Assembly: GCA_018064305.1 (NCBI GenBank)
Contig: JAGHVP010000106.1
Coordinates: forward strand, 1-8,470
Direction: 5' to 3'
DNA length: 8,470 bases
Source of the DNA: Candidatus Equibacterium intestinale
Lineage (GTDB): Bacteria; Bacteroidota; Bacteroidia; Bacteroidales; UBA932
Part shown: in pieces, positions 1-6,100 of the stretch
Position numbering within the stretch: position 1 is the stretch's first letter
How the letters are laid out: each line of letters begins with the position of its first letter
The notes under the pieces: model-generated
What the model was told of the DNA's origin: nothing
What the model saw: only the letters and a program-made list of their open reading frames with translations
Databases searched by the model: none
Made by a program: the position numbers and the translations under genes

Positions 1-476
1 ATGCTGAAGAGGGTGACGTACGCTATGTAAGCGGCGCCCTCCTCACCGGCAAGGAAGTAGGGCTCGAGGGCTATATGGGATTCTTCGACAATCAGGTTTC
101 ACTCATTGCCGAAGGTGATTACTGCGAGATGCTCGGATGGCTCAAGCCTTTCCGCTGCCAGAAGTTCAGCTTCTCACATCTCTACTGGTCTTGGCTCTCA
201 AAGAATAAGAGATACGATATGGATACCAACACAAACGGCGGCAAACGTGCATTCGTGGTTTCTGACGTTTACGGAAAGGTGCTTCCTATGGACATCTATC
301 CCGTATACCTCGTCAAGGCCTGCATGGCCGGTGATATCGAGAAGATGGAAAACCTCGGTATCTACGAAGTCATTGAAGAGGACCTCGCACTCTGCGAGTA
401 TGTATGCCCTTCAAAGATCGGTATCCAGGAGATTCTCTCGAACGGTATTGACCTTATGTTAAAAGAAATGGCTTAA
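1..476 (+). CDS. nqrA: NqrA, Na+-translocating NADH:quinone reductase subunit A (3' end only)
   Basis: This is the C-terminal 157 residues of NqrA, the largely soluble quinone-side subunit of the Na+-NQR complex. The reading frame is open from base 3 and ends at TAA 474-476; the start lies outside the window, and the full family length is about 450 residues. The visible part contains the NqrA C-terminal segments GYMGFFDNQVSLI, PFRCQKFSFSHLYWSW and DIYPVYLVKACMAGDIEKME, and the late stretch EEDLALCEYVCPSKIGIQEI, which resembles the iron-sulfur-like C-terminal domain of RnfC/NqrA. The paired Cys there (CEYVC) do not form a full cluster motif, as is normal for NqrA. It is the first gene of the nqr operon and is followed by nqrB after 10 bases. 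The assignment rests on this similarity and on the perfect nqrA-F gene order. Confidence 0.95.
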   Translation, partial: AEEGDVRYVSGALLTGKEVGLEGYMGFFDNQVSLIAEGDYCEMLGWLKPFRCQKFSFSHLYWSWLSKNKRYDMDTNTNGGKRAFVVSDVYGKVLPMDIYPVYLVKACMAGDIEKMENLGIYEVIEEDLALCEYVCPSKIGIQEILSNGIDLMLKEMA

Positions 477-486
477 AAGAACTGCT

Positions 487-1629
487 ATGGGACTTTCCAA
501 TAAAATGAAGCAGAAGACTAATCCTCTTCGCAAAACACTCGACAATATGAAGCCTGCCTTCGAGAAAGGCGGCAAGCTGAGTGCCTTCGGCTCGTTCTTC
601 GAGGCTATGGAGTCGTTCTTCTTCGTACCGAAGACCGTCACCTGCAAAGGCACACATATCAAGGACAGCGTGGATCTTAAGAGAACAATGATCACTGTGA
701 TGATTGCCCTCATCCCCGTATTCCTCTTCAGCCTCTACAACACAGGATATCAGATGAACCAGGCATACGGCTATGGCTGGGGCTTCTGGATGATTGTGTG
801 GAAGGGCTTCCTCAAGATACTTCCTCTGTACATCGTTTCATACGTTGTGGGTCTTTTCTTCGAGTGCATGTTCGCTCAGATCCGCGGTGAGGAGGTCAAC
901 GAAGGTTATTTCGTTACAGGTTTCCTGATTCCTCTGATCATGCCTGTAAACGTTCCCCTCTGGACTCTTGCAATCGCTGTTGCATTTGCCGTAATCATCG
1001 GCAAGGAAGTATTCGGCGGTACTGGTATGAATATATGGAACCCCGCACTGCTGGCCCGCGCATTCATGTTCTTCTCTTATCCGAAGGTTATGAGCGGTGA
1101 TTCAGTATGGGTTGCCCACAAGGCAGGTGTGGATGCTTTCTCAGCCGCCACTCCTCTTTCTGAGTGCGCTTCAGGTGCTCTCAGCTATTCACCTCTGGAC
1201 ATGTTCATCGGTCTTATCCCCGGTTGTGTGGGTGAGACCTCTACACTCTGCATCCTTCTCGGCGCCATCGTGCTTGTATTCACAGGCATCGCAAGCTGGA
1301 AGATTATGGTAAGCTGCGTTGCCGGCGGTCTGCTGGTTGGCCTGCTGGGTGATGTGCCCTGCTGGTATCAGCTTATCATGGGTGGCTTTGCATTCGGCTG
1401 CGTATTCATGGCAACCGACCCTGTAACCAGCTGCCAGACAGAGGCAGGCAAGTGGATCTACGGATTCCTTGTAGGTGCTTTCGCAGTTTGTCTGCGTCTC
1501 TTCAACCCCGGATATCCCGAGGGTATGATGCTCTCTATCCTGCTTATGAACACATTCGCTCCGCTGATCGACCACCTGGTTGTCAGCCGCAATATCAAGA
1601 AACGCCTTGGCAGGGCAAAAACAGCTTAA
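487..1629 (+). CDS. nqrB: NqrB, FMN-carrying membrane subunit of Na+-NQR
   Basis: NqrB is the large integral membrane subunit that carries covalent FMN and riboflavin and forms the main Na+ path. The 380-residue product has a polar N-terminus (about residues 1-60) including KPAFEKGGKLSAFGSFFEAM, then about nine to ten hydrophobic segments. The covalent FMN site is visible as DAFSAATPL, with Thr222 matching the acceptor Thr of the S(T/G)AT motif (Thr236 in Vibrio). The conserved block NIWNPALLARAFMFFSYP lies just before it, and MATDPVTSCQTEAGKWIYG near the C-terminus is also typical. The chosen ATG at 487 is 10 bases after the nqrA stop. An in-frame ATG at 505 (Met7, giving MKQKTNPLRK) is an alternative start, since no clear Shine-Dalgarno sequence decides. 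Slightly shorter than the roughly 410-residue Vibrio protein. Confidence 0.97.
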   Translation: MGLSNKMKQKTNPLRKTLDNMKPAFEKGGKLSAFGSFFEAMESFFFVPKTVTCKGTHIKDSVDLKRTMITVMIALIPVFLFSLYNTGYQMNQAYGYGWGFWMIVWKGFLKILPLYIVSYVVGLFFECMFAQIRGEEVNEGYFVTGFLIPLIMPVNVPLWTLAIAVAFAVIIGKEVFGGTGMNIWNPALLARAFMFFSYPKVMSGDSVWVAHKAGVDAFSAATPLSECASGALSYSPLDMFIGLIPGCVGETSTLCILLGAIVLVFTGIASWKIMVSCVAGGLLVGLLGDVPCWYQLIMGGFAFGCVFMATDPVTSCQTEAGKWIYGFLVGAFAVCLRLFNPGYPEGMMLSILLMNTFAPLIDHLVVSRNIKKRLGRAKTA

Positions 1630-1634
1630 GGAGG
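1628..1634 (+). promoter_or_regulatory. Shine-Dalgarno site of nqrC
   Basis: AAGGAGG overlaps the last two bases of the nqrB stop codon and sits 7 bases before the nqrC ATG at 1642. It supports that start. Strong Shine-Dalgarno sites are uncommon in Bacteroidota, so its presence is notable; nqrE and nqrF have the same motif at the same spacing. Confidence 0.8.
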
Positions 1635-1641
1635 CAATATT

Positions 1642-2469
1642 ATGAATACCAACAGTAATACCTATACCATTATATATACTACAGTGCTTGTAGTGGTTGT
1701 GGCTGCCATCCTTGCAATCGTTTCGTCTTTGCTCAAGCCGCGCCAGATTGCAAATGTGGAGCTCGAGCAGATGAAGTCTATCATGCTCGCAGCCAACATC
1801 GGCGAGGTTGACGGACAGCCCGACAAGACAGCCAAGTATGACGAGCTTTTCAACAGCCATATCACTTCTACATACGTTCTCAACGAGAAAGGCGAGAAGA
1901 GCGACGTGGCTACTGAGAACTTCAAGGAGTCAAAGGCATTCAAGGCCGACCTCAAGTCTCAGTTCAATGCTATCAAGAACGGCGGTGAACTCACCCTTCC
2001 CGTGTACGAGGCAACTCTCGACAACGGTGAACAGGTGAAGATATTCCCCTGCTACGGAGCTGGTCTCTGGGGCGCTATCTGGGGTTATCTTGCAGTCAAG
2101 GCCGACAACAAGACCATCCAGGGTGCAATCTTCGCACATGCAAGCGAGACTCCCGGTCTTGGCGGTGAAATCGCTTCTCCCTGGTTCTACAACCAGTTTG
2201 ATACAAAAGTCCTCGAATCTGACGGCCAGTTCGCATCAGTCAAGATTGTGAAGGGCGGCGCAAACGGCAACCCCAACGGTGTGGATGCCATCAGCGGTGC
2301 CTCTATCACATCACGCTCGCTGCAGACAGCCATCGCTCAGTGGATGGACTTCTACAAGGCAATCCTGACCGCATCTGTCGAATCAATTCCCGCAATGGGG
2401 CTGATTCCTGTCGAGGAGGCTGCAGAAGCACAGGAGGCCGAAAACAACGAATCAGTAAATGCTCAATAA
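1642..2469 (+). CDS. nqrC: NqrC, periplasm-facing FMN subunit of Na+-NQR
   Basis: NqrC carries a covalent FMN in an FMN-binding domain held outside the cytoplasmic membrane by one N-terminal helix. The 275-residue product has that helix at about residues 8-31 (TIIYTTVLVVVVAAILAIVS), followed by KPRQIANVELEQ. A conserved part includes GAGLWGAIWGYLAVK and HASETPGLGGEI, which is the family's ETPGLG signature. The flavin attachment motif is VDAISGASITS at residues 214-224. The acceptor position is Ser221 (codon TCT at 2302), where Vibrio NqrC has Thr225. An acidic, Glu/Ala-rich tail follows from about residue 255 and makes it somewhat longer than the Vibrio protein. The start is set by an AAGGAGG site 7 bases upstream. 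Its 3' end overlaps, or nearly abuts, nqrD. Attachment of FMN needs an ApbE flavin transferase, which is not encoded here. Confidence 0.96.
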   Translation: MNTNSNTYTIIYTTVLVVVVAAILAIVSSLLKPRQIANVELEQMKSIMLAANIGEVDGQPDKTAKYDELFNSHITSTYVLNEKGEKSDVATENFKESKAFKADLKSQFNAIKNGGELTLPVYEATLDNGEQVKIFPCYGAGLWGAIWGYLAVKADNKTIQGAIFAHASETPGLGGEIASPWFYNQFDTKVLESDGQFASVKIVKGGANGNPNGVDAISGASITSRSLQTAIAQWMDFYKAILTASVESIPAMGLIPVEEAAEAQEAENNESVNAQ

Positions 2470-3091
2470 GATGGATAAGGATATCTACAAAAAACCGCTT
2501 TTCAAAGGCAATCCAATCACAGTATTGGTGCTTGGTATCTGCTCATCTTTGGCAGTTACCGTACAGCTTAAGGGCGCGCTGGTGATGGCTCTTTCCGTTA
2601 CCCTTGTAACCGCCTTCTCAAGCTTGTTTATCTCACTGTTGAGAAACACTATCCCCAACCGCGTGCGTATCATCGTACAGCTGGTGGTTGTGGCTCTCTT
2701 CGTAATCCTGATCGACCAGGTGCTCAAGGCATTCTCTTACGACACTTCGAAGATGCTTTCAGTTTACATCGGTCTTATCATCACCAACTGTATCATCATG
2801 GGCCGCATCGAGGCCTTCGCTCTCGGTAACAAGCCCTGGCCCAGCTTCGTCGACGGTATGTTCAACGGACTCGGATACGGTATCATCCTGGTGATTGTGG
2901 CAACAGTCCGCGAGCTGCTCGGCAGCGGCACACTCCTCGGCTTCAGAATCATTCCTGAGTCATGGTATGTGCAGAACGGCGGATTCTATATGAACAACGG
3001 TCTTATGATTCTCCCTCCCATGGCGCTGATCCTTCTGGGTTGCGTAGTATGGGTACACAGAACCATCGACAAAGACCTTCAAGAGAAATAG
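2459..3091 (+). CDS. nqrD: NqrD, membrane subunit of Na+-NQR
   Basis: NqrD is a six-helix membrane protein that, with the homologous NqrE in inverted topology, holds an iron centre inside the membrane. The product is 210 residues, nearly all hydrophobic. The two cluster Cys are seen in VLGICSSLAVT (Cys28) and LIITNCIIMGR (Cys111), matching Vibrio Cys29 and Cys112. The family segment EAFALGNKPWPSFVDGMFNG is present. Two in-frame starts are possible: ATG 2459, which overlaps the end of nqrC by 11 bases, and ATG 2471, one base after the nqrC stop, which gives MDKDIYKKPLF. Neither has a Shine-Dalgarno site, so translation is probably coupled to termination of nqrC. The 2459 start is kept because Cys numbering then fits Vibrio best, but this is weak support. 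The stop codon TAG runs into the nqrE ribosome binding site. Confidence 0.95.
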   Translation: MLNKMDKDIYKKPLFKGNPITVLVLGICSSLAVTVQLKGALVMALSVTLVTAFSSLFISLLRNTIPNRVRIIVQLVVVALFVILIDQVLKAFSYDTSKMLSVYIGLIITNCIIMGRIEAFALGNKPWPSFVDGMFNGLGYGIILVIVATVRELLGSGTLLGFRIIPESWYVQNGGFYMNNGLMILPPMALILLGCVVWVHRTIDKDLQEK

Positions 3092-3095
3092 GAGG
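3091..3095 (+). promoter_or_regulatory. Shine-Dalgarno site of nqrE
   Basis: GGAGG starts on the last base of the nqrD stop codon and ends 7 bases before the nqrE ATG at 3103. It fixes the nqrE start and repeats the arrangement seen before nqrC and nqrF. Confidence 0.78.
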
Positions 3096-3102
3096 CTAGG
3101 AT

Positions 3103-3717
3103 ATGGAATATTTAAGTTTGTTCATCAAGTCGATCTTCGTCGACAACATGGTGTTCGCATTCTTCCTTGGAATGTGCTCTTTCCTGGCAGTTTCAAAGAA
3201 TGTGAAGACTGCAAGCGGACTTGGTCTCGCAGTCATCTTCGTGCTGACAGTGACCCTTCCCCTGAACTACCTGCTTTACGAATATATCCTCAAGCCCGGT
3301 GCACTCACATGGGTTTCTGAATCATTCGCAACGGTAGACCTCAGCTTCCTCAGCTATATCGTGTTCATCGCCACCATCGCAGCTTTCACCCAGATTGTCG
3401 AGATGGTTGTTGAGAAGTTCGCTCCCGGCCTCTACTCATCACTCGGTATCTTCCTCCCCCTTATCGCTGTGAACTGCGCCATCCTCGGCGGCAGCCTTTT
3501 CATGCAGGAGAGAGGTTATGCAAATGTAGGTGAGGTATGCTGCTTCGGACTTGGCAGCGGTATCGGCTGGTTCCTTGCAATTGTGACTATGGCCGCAATC
3601 CGCGAGAAACTCGCTTACAGCAACATCCCCAACGGCCTCAAGGGTCTTGGTATTTCATTCATCATCACCGGTCTCATGGGTATAGCATTCATGAGTTTCA
3701 TGGGTATTCAGTTATAA
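3103..3717 (+). CDS. nqrE: NqrE, membrane subunit of Na+-NQR
   Basis: NqrE is the six-helix partner and homologue of NqrD; the pair binds the membrane iron centre between the cytoplasmic NqrF side and NqrC. The product is 204 residues, the usual family length. It starts [20 protein letters not shown], close to other NqrE proteins. The cluster Cys are Cys25 in [12 protein letters not shown] and Cys125 in [14 protein letters not shown], equivalent to the two Cys of the Vibrio protein. Other family segments are [19 protein letters not shown] and [19 protein letters not shown]. The start is supported by GGAGG 7 bases upstream. The stop TAA at 3715-3717 overlaps the start of the nqrF ribosome binding site. 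I see no defect. Confidence 0.97.
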   Translation: MEYLSLFIKSIFVDNMVFAFFLGMCSFLAVSKNVKTASGLGLAVIFVLTVTLPLNYLLYEYILKPGALTWVSESFATVDLSFLSYIVFIATIAAFTQIVEMVVEKFAPGLYSSLGIFLPLIAVNCAILGGSLFMQERGYANVGEVCCFGLGSGIGWFLAIVTMAAIREKLAYSNIPNGLKGLGISFIITGLMGIAFMSFMGIQL

Positions 3718-3723
3718 GGAGGA
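3716..3723 (+). promoter_or_regulatory. Shine-Dalgarno site of nqrF
   Basis: AAGGAGGA overlaps the nqrE stop codon and lies about 7 bases before the nqrF ATG at 3730. It is the strongest of the three such sites in this operon and confirms the start. Confidence 0.8.
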
Positions 3724-3729
3724 CAGGAT

Positions 3730-5004
3730 ATGGATATCAAAACATTATTTGTTGCAGTCATTGCCTGCCTCGTGCTTATTCTCCTGCTCGTGGCTCTGCT
3801 TCTCATCATCAAGACCAAGCTTACTCCCAGCGGCACTGTCAAGATCGACATCAACGGCGGTAAGAAGGTGATTGATGTTCCCCAGGGCGGTTCACTCCTT
3901 GCAACTCTGGCAAACGAAAAGATCTTCCTTCCCTCTGCATGCGGTGGAAAGGGTTCATGCGGTCAGTGCAAATGCCGTGTCCTTGAAGGCGGCGGATCTA
4001 TCCTCCCTACAGAGACTGTACATTTCACACGCAAACAGATCAACGACAACTGGCGTCTCGGCTGCCAGGTCAAGGTCAAGGACAACCTCAAGATCCAGAT
4101 TCCTGAAAGCGCCCTCAGCGTGAAGAAGTGGGAATGCGAGGTTGTATCGAACCACAATGTCGCTACATTCATCAAGGAATTCGTTGTAAAGCTTCCTGAA
4201 GGTGAGCATCTCAACTTCCGTTCAGGCGGATACATCCAGGTCGACGTTCCCCCGATCACCGTTGATTTCAAGGATATCGACGTCGATCCCGAGTATCGTG
4301 AAGACTGGGAGAAATACGGATTCTTCAACCTCAAGATGGTCAACAAGGTCAAGACTATCCGTGCTTACTCAATGGCCTGCTATCCTGCTGAGGGTGACAT
4401 CATCAAACTGAACGTACGTATCGCTACTCCTCCGTTTGACCGCACCGCTCCCCGTGGCAGCAACAAGCTTCTGGATGTCAACCCCGGTGTATGTTCATCT
4501 TACATCTACAGCCTCAAGCCCGGTGACAAAGTCACCATCAGCGGCCCTTACGGTGAGTTCTTTGTTCCCGACAACTGCCCTGACGACCAGGAGTTCATCT
4601 TTGTCGGCGGTGGTGCAGGTATGGCTCCTATGCGCAGCCACATCATGCATCTCTTCAAGACAGAGCACACTACCCGCAAAGTCAGCTTCTACTATGGTGC
4701 CCGCAGCCTGAAAGAGGCATTCTATCTCGAAGACTACCAGGCCATCGAGAAGGAATTCCCCAACTTCAGCTTCCACCTTGCCCTGGACCGTCCCGATCCC
4801 GAGGCAGATGCAGCCGGTATCAAGTACACCGCAGGTTTCGTTCACAACGTTATGAACGAGACTTACCTCAAGAACCACGAGGCTCCCGAGGATGCACTCT
4901 ACTTCATGTGCGGTCCTCCTATGATGGTGCAGAGCGTCTGCAATCTGCTTGACAGCCTCGGAGTTGCTCCTGAGAGCATTCTCTACGATAACTTCGGTGG
5001 TTAG
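3730..5004 (+). CDS. nqrF: NqrF, NADH-oxidising FAD/2Fe-2S subunit of Na+-NQR
   Basis: NqrF is the electron entry subunit: it oxidises NADH, passes electrons to FAD and then to a 2Fe-2S centre. The 424-residue product has one N-terminal membrane helix (about residues 5-27), a ferredoxin domain (about 35-128), an FAD domain (about 130-280) and an NADH domain (about 285-424). The cluster ligands are Cys71, Cys77, Cys80 and Cys112, in the order C-x5-C-x2-C-x31-C, one residue off the Vibrio numbering. The FAD motif RAYS is at 211-214. The NADH-domain glycine motif VGGGAGMAPMRSH starts at Val292, and MCGPPMM contains Cys394, the conserved Cys near the nicotinamide. The C-terminus ends DNFGG as in the family. 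It is the last gene of the operon and is followed by a hairpin terminator about 20 bases downstream. All key residues are present. Confidence 0.98.
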   Translation: MDIKTLFVAVIACLVLILLLVALLLIIKTKLTPSGTVKIDINGGKKVIDVPQGGSLLATLANEKIFLPSACGGKGSCGQCKCRVLEGGGSILPTETVHFTRKQINDNWRLGCQVKVKDNLKIQIPESALSVKKWECEVVSNHNVATFIKEFVVKLPEGEHLNFRSGGYIQVDVPPITVDFKDIDVDPEYREDWEKYGFFNLKMVNKVKTIRAYSMACYPAEGDIIKLNVRIATPPFDRTAPRGSNKLLDVNPGVCSSYIYSLKPGDKVTISGPYGEFFVPDNCPDDQEFIFVGGGAGMAPMRSHIMHLFKTEHTTRKVSFYYGARSLKEAFYLEDYQAIEKEFPNFSFHLALDRPDPEADAAGIKYTAGFVHNVMNETYLKNHEAPEDALYFMCGPPMMVQSVCNLLDSLGVAPESILYDNFGG

Positions 5005-5025
5005 AATCAACCCCGGATATGATAG

Positions 5026-5064
5026 AAGAGGTGTCCTTCACATGAGGGCACCTCTTATTTTATT
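5026..5064 (+). terminator. Terminator of the nqr operon
   Basis: An 11-bp stem (arms 5026-5036 and 5046-5056, with one G-T pair) encloses a 9-base loop and is followed by TATTTTATT. It lies 21 bases after the nqrF stop, on the expected strand, so it should end the operon transcript. Confidence 0.85.
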
Positions 5065-5139
5065 CGCCTTGTCTCATGTAGACGAGCTGCCGGCCGGCTG
5101 CGTGTTCTGCCGGAAGTGGCGCGGCTCATACGGCACCAG

Positions 5140-5174
5140 CCCTTGGGACTTCTGCGGCCCGCCAGGGCTTCCGC
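5140..5174 (+). repeat. 35-bp direct repeat, copy 1
   Basis: The first of two 35-bp copies that differ at one base (C at 5158, T at 5223). It begins CCCTTGGGACTTCTGCGG and contains the short palindrome GCGGNCCGC in its middle (5154-5162 region). The second copy starts 65 bases later in the same orientation. Confidence 0.9.
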
Positions 5175-5204
5175 TGTGCCCCCTGACTTGGCATGCCGTC
5201 CGGT

Positions 5205-5239
5205 CCCTTGGGACTTCTGCGGTCCGCCAGGGCTTCCGC
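5205..5239 (+). repeat. 35-bp direct repeat, copy 2
   Basis: The second copy of the 35-bp repeat, with a single difference from copy 1 at the centre of the GCGGNCCGC palindrome. It directly abuts the large hairpin that begins at 5241, so repeat and hairpin may be one composite unit. Confidence 0.9.
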
Positions 5240-5240
5240 G

Positions 5241-5318
5241 GCCATATGCTGCGCGGGAGGACGCGCTCTCTTCGCTGCGCTCAGGCGCTAGCATACATCC
5301 TCCCGCAGCAGATATGGC
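5241..5318 (-). repeat. Large GC-rich hairpin element, copy 1
   Basis: Arms 5241-5261 and 5298-5318 are near-perfect inverted repeats. The outer part (GCCATAT/ATATGGC) and inner part (GGGAGGA/TCCTCCC) pair fully, with a small offset in the GCTGC segment between them. The 36-base loop contains, on the minus strand, the 8-mer GCTAGCGC (5285-5292) followed by a CGAAGAGAG stretch. The same layout recurs at 5783-5851 on the plus strand, so the orientation given follows the shared core. Confidence 0.8.
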
Positions 5319-5346
5319 ACGCTCCAGCGGCGGACCTGCCCGTGCC
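5316..5346. repeat. Small inverted repeat GGCACG/CGTGCC
   Basis: Six-base arms at 5316-5321 and 5341-5346 pair perfectly around a 19-base loop. It overlaps the end of the large hairpin, so the two structures compete. No T-run follows, so it is not called a terminator. Confidence 0.4.
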
Positions 5347-5406
5347 ATTCCCGAGCCATGGTGTGACCGTCTAGTCGGGAATGCTGAATGGGTGTTTTGT
5401 TCCCGA
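5347..5406. repeat. Three-arm inverted repeat with competing pairings
   Basis: ATTCCCGA (5347-5354) pairs perfectly with TCGGGAAT (5375-5382). A second TTCCCGA (5400-5406) can pair instead with the same middle arm. This gives two mutually exclusive hairpins with loops of about 20 and 18 bases. Whether it is transcribed is unknown. Confidence 0.55.
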
Positions 5407-5463
5407 TTAAGTCAGTCGTAGTAATTCGTCCGTGGCGCGGAAGTGTCTGATATATAGATAGAT

Positions 5464-5498
5464 AACAAAAACAGCCCCTCGGATTTCCAGGGGGCGGT
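5464..5498 (-). terminator. Possible minus-strand terminator
   Basis: Read on the minus strand, a GC-rich imperfect stem (arms 5489-5498 and 5471-5479, one bulge and one mismatch, 9-base loop) is followed by a T-run from the AAAAA at 5467-5471. No gene or promoter that it would serve is recognised, so it is only tentative. Confidence 0.4.
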
Positions 5499-5671
5499 TG
5501 TGCTTAAATATTTGATTGTCAGCGAGTAATGCGCCACGGCTTTTGCGCTCCGCTGGGGGCGTCTGCCTTCTGCCACAGCATCCGCGTTCAGTTACAAATT
5601 CCGCGGCATGCCGCACAAAAGAGCAACTAGCAGAAAGGACCGGAGCATATCGCACCGGCGGGTTAAATCCC

Positions 5672-5707
5672 TGCTGCTCGGGCAGCAAGCATATCGATGC
5701 TTGCTGT
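5672..5707. repeat. Two overlapping hairpins
   Basis: AGCAAGCAT (5684-5692) pairs with ATGCTTGCT (5697-5705) around a 4-base loop and extends by one C-G pair and one G-T pair. Its left arm overlaps a second hairpin, TGCTGC/GCAGCA (5672-5677 and 5682-5687), so only one can form at a time. Confidence 0.6.
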
Positions 5708-5782
5708 GAACACCCTCGCGACCCGTGATGTTTAAACGGGAGGCACCGCCGCAGATGAGTTCCGCGCCGCGGACCGGACCGA

Positions 5783-5851
5783 AAGCAGATGCAGGAGGGG
5801 GTAAGCTAGCGCTCGAACGAAGTGAGAAAAGCGCCCCCTCCTGCACTGCTT
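5783..5851 (+). repeat. Large GC-rich hairpin element, copy 2
   Basis: GCAGGAGGGGG (5791-5801) and its exact complement (5834-5844) form a perfect 11-bp stem. With one bulged A at 5789 the stem extends to 5783-5801 and 5834-5851. The loop holds GCTAGCGC (5805-5812), a CGAAGTGAGA stretch and a closing GCGC. The same order of parts appears in the hairpin at 5241-5318 on the opposite strand. Confidence 0.8.
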
Positions 5852-5923
5852 CGGCCATTGCTGCCAGCGCGGGAGTGCGGCAAAAATGCCATCAGGTTGC
5901 TGCAATCGCAGTGCTACAGCAGC

Positions 5924-5955
5924 ACGGCATCACAGTGCCACGGCATCACTGTCCT
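5924..5955 (+). repeat. Short tandem repeat, about 16-bp unit
   Basis: ACGGCATCAC occurs at 5924-5933 and again at 5940-5949, followed in each case by a similar (A/T)GT(G)CC ending. Two imperfect units are visible. CAGTG and CACTG inside it also form a 5-bp inverted repeat. Confidence 0.5.
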
Positions 5956-5988
5956 ACGTATGAAGAACATTTATGTTGCACATAGCAA

Positions 5989-6027
5989 GGGACTATCCAC
6001 GTATTCGCGGCTTTTTGTGGCTAGTCC
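5989..6027. repeat. 39-bp palindromic repeat, copy A
   Basis: This 39-base unit is repeated at 6062-6100 with one difference (C6021 versus T6094). Its ends pair as GGACTA/TAGTCC and, after one mismatched position, CCAC/GTGG, leaving a 16-base loop GTATTCGCGGCTTTTT. The unit begins GGGACTATCCACGTATTCGC. Confidence 0.9.
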
Positions 6028-6061
6028 CCGCCGAAAGTGGCAAAGACCGGCTGATATGAGG

Positions 6062-6100
6062 GGGACTATCCACGTATTCGCGGCTTTTTGTGGTTAGTCC
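6062..6100. repeat. 39-bp palindromic repeat, copy B
   Basis: The second copy of the 39-base hairpin unit lies 73 bases after copy A in the same orientation. The only change is at a position that is unpaired in the predicted stem, so the fold is the same in both copies. The 34 bases between the copies are unrelated to the unit. Confidence 0.9.

Noticed and set aside
1189..1860. 223-residue minus-strand open frame inside nqrB/nqrC
   Set aside because: It is the antisense shadow of two well-supported genes and its Cys/His-rich composition follows from their codon use.
5055..5985. Several open frames of 70-140 residues on both strands in the repeat region
   Set aside because: They overlap one another in different frames, run through hairpins and direct repeats, have Arg/Ser/Ala/Pro-rich low-complexity products with no known domain, and lack promoters or plausible starts. 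Similar peptide stretches in two of them (APERSEES and ALERSEKS) come from the shared hairpin element, not from protein homology.
5140..6100. CRISPR array
   Set aside because: Repeats occur as single pairs of different sequence (35 bp and 39 bp), spacers are 30 and 34 bases but there are only two copies of each, and no cas gene is present.
5989..6100. Integron attC sites
   Set aside because: The 39-bp units are palindromic but lack the GTTRRRY core and its inverse, and there are no cassette genes between them.
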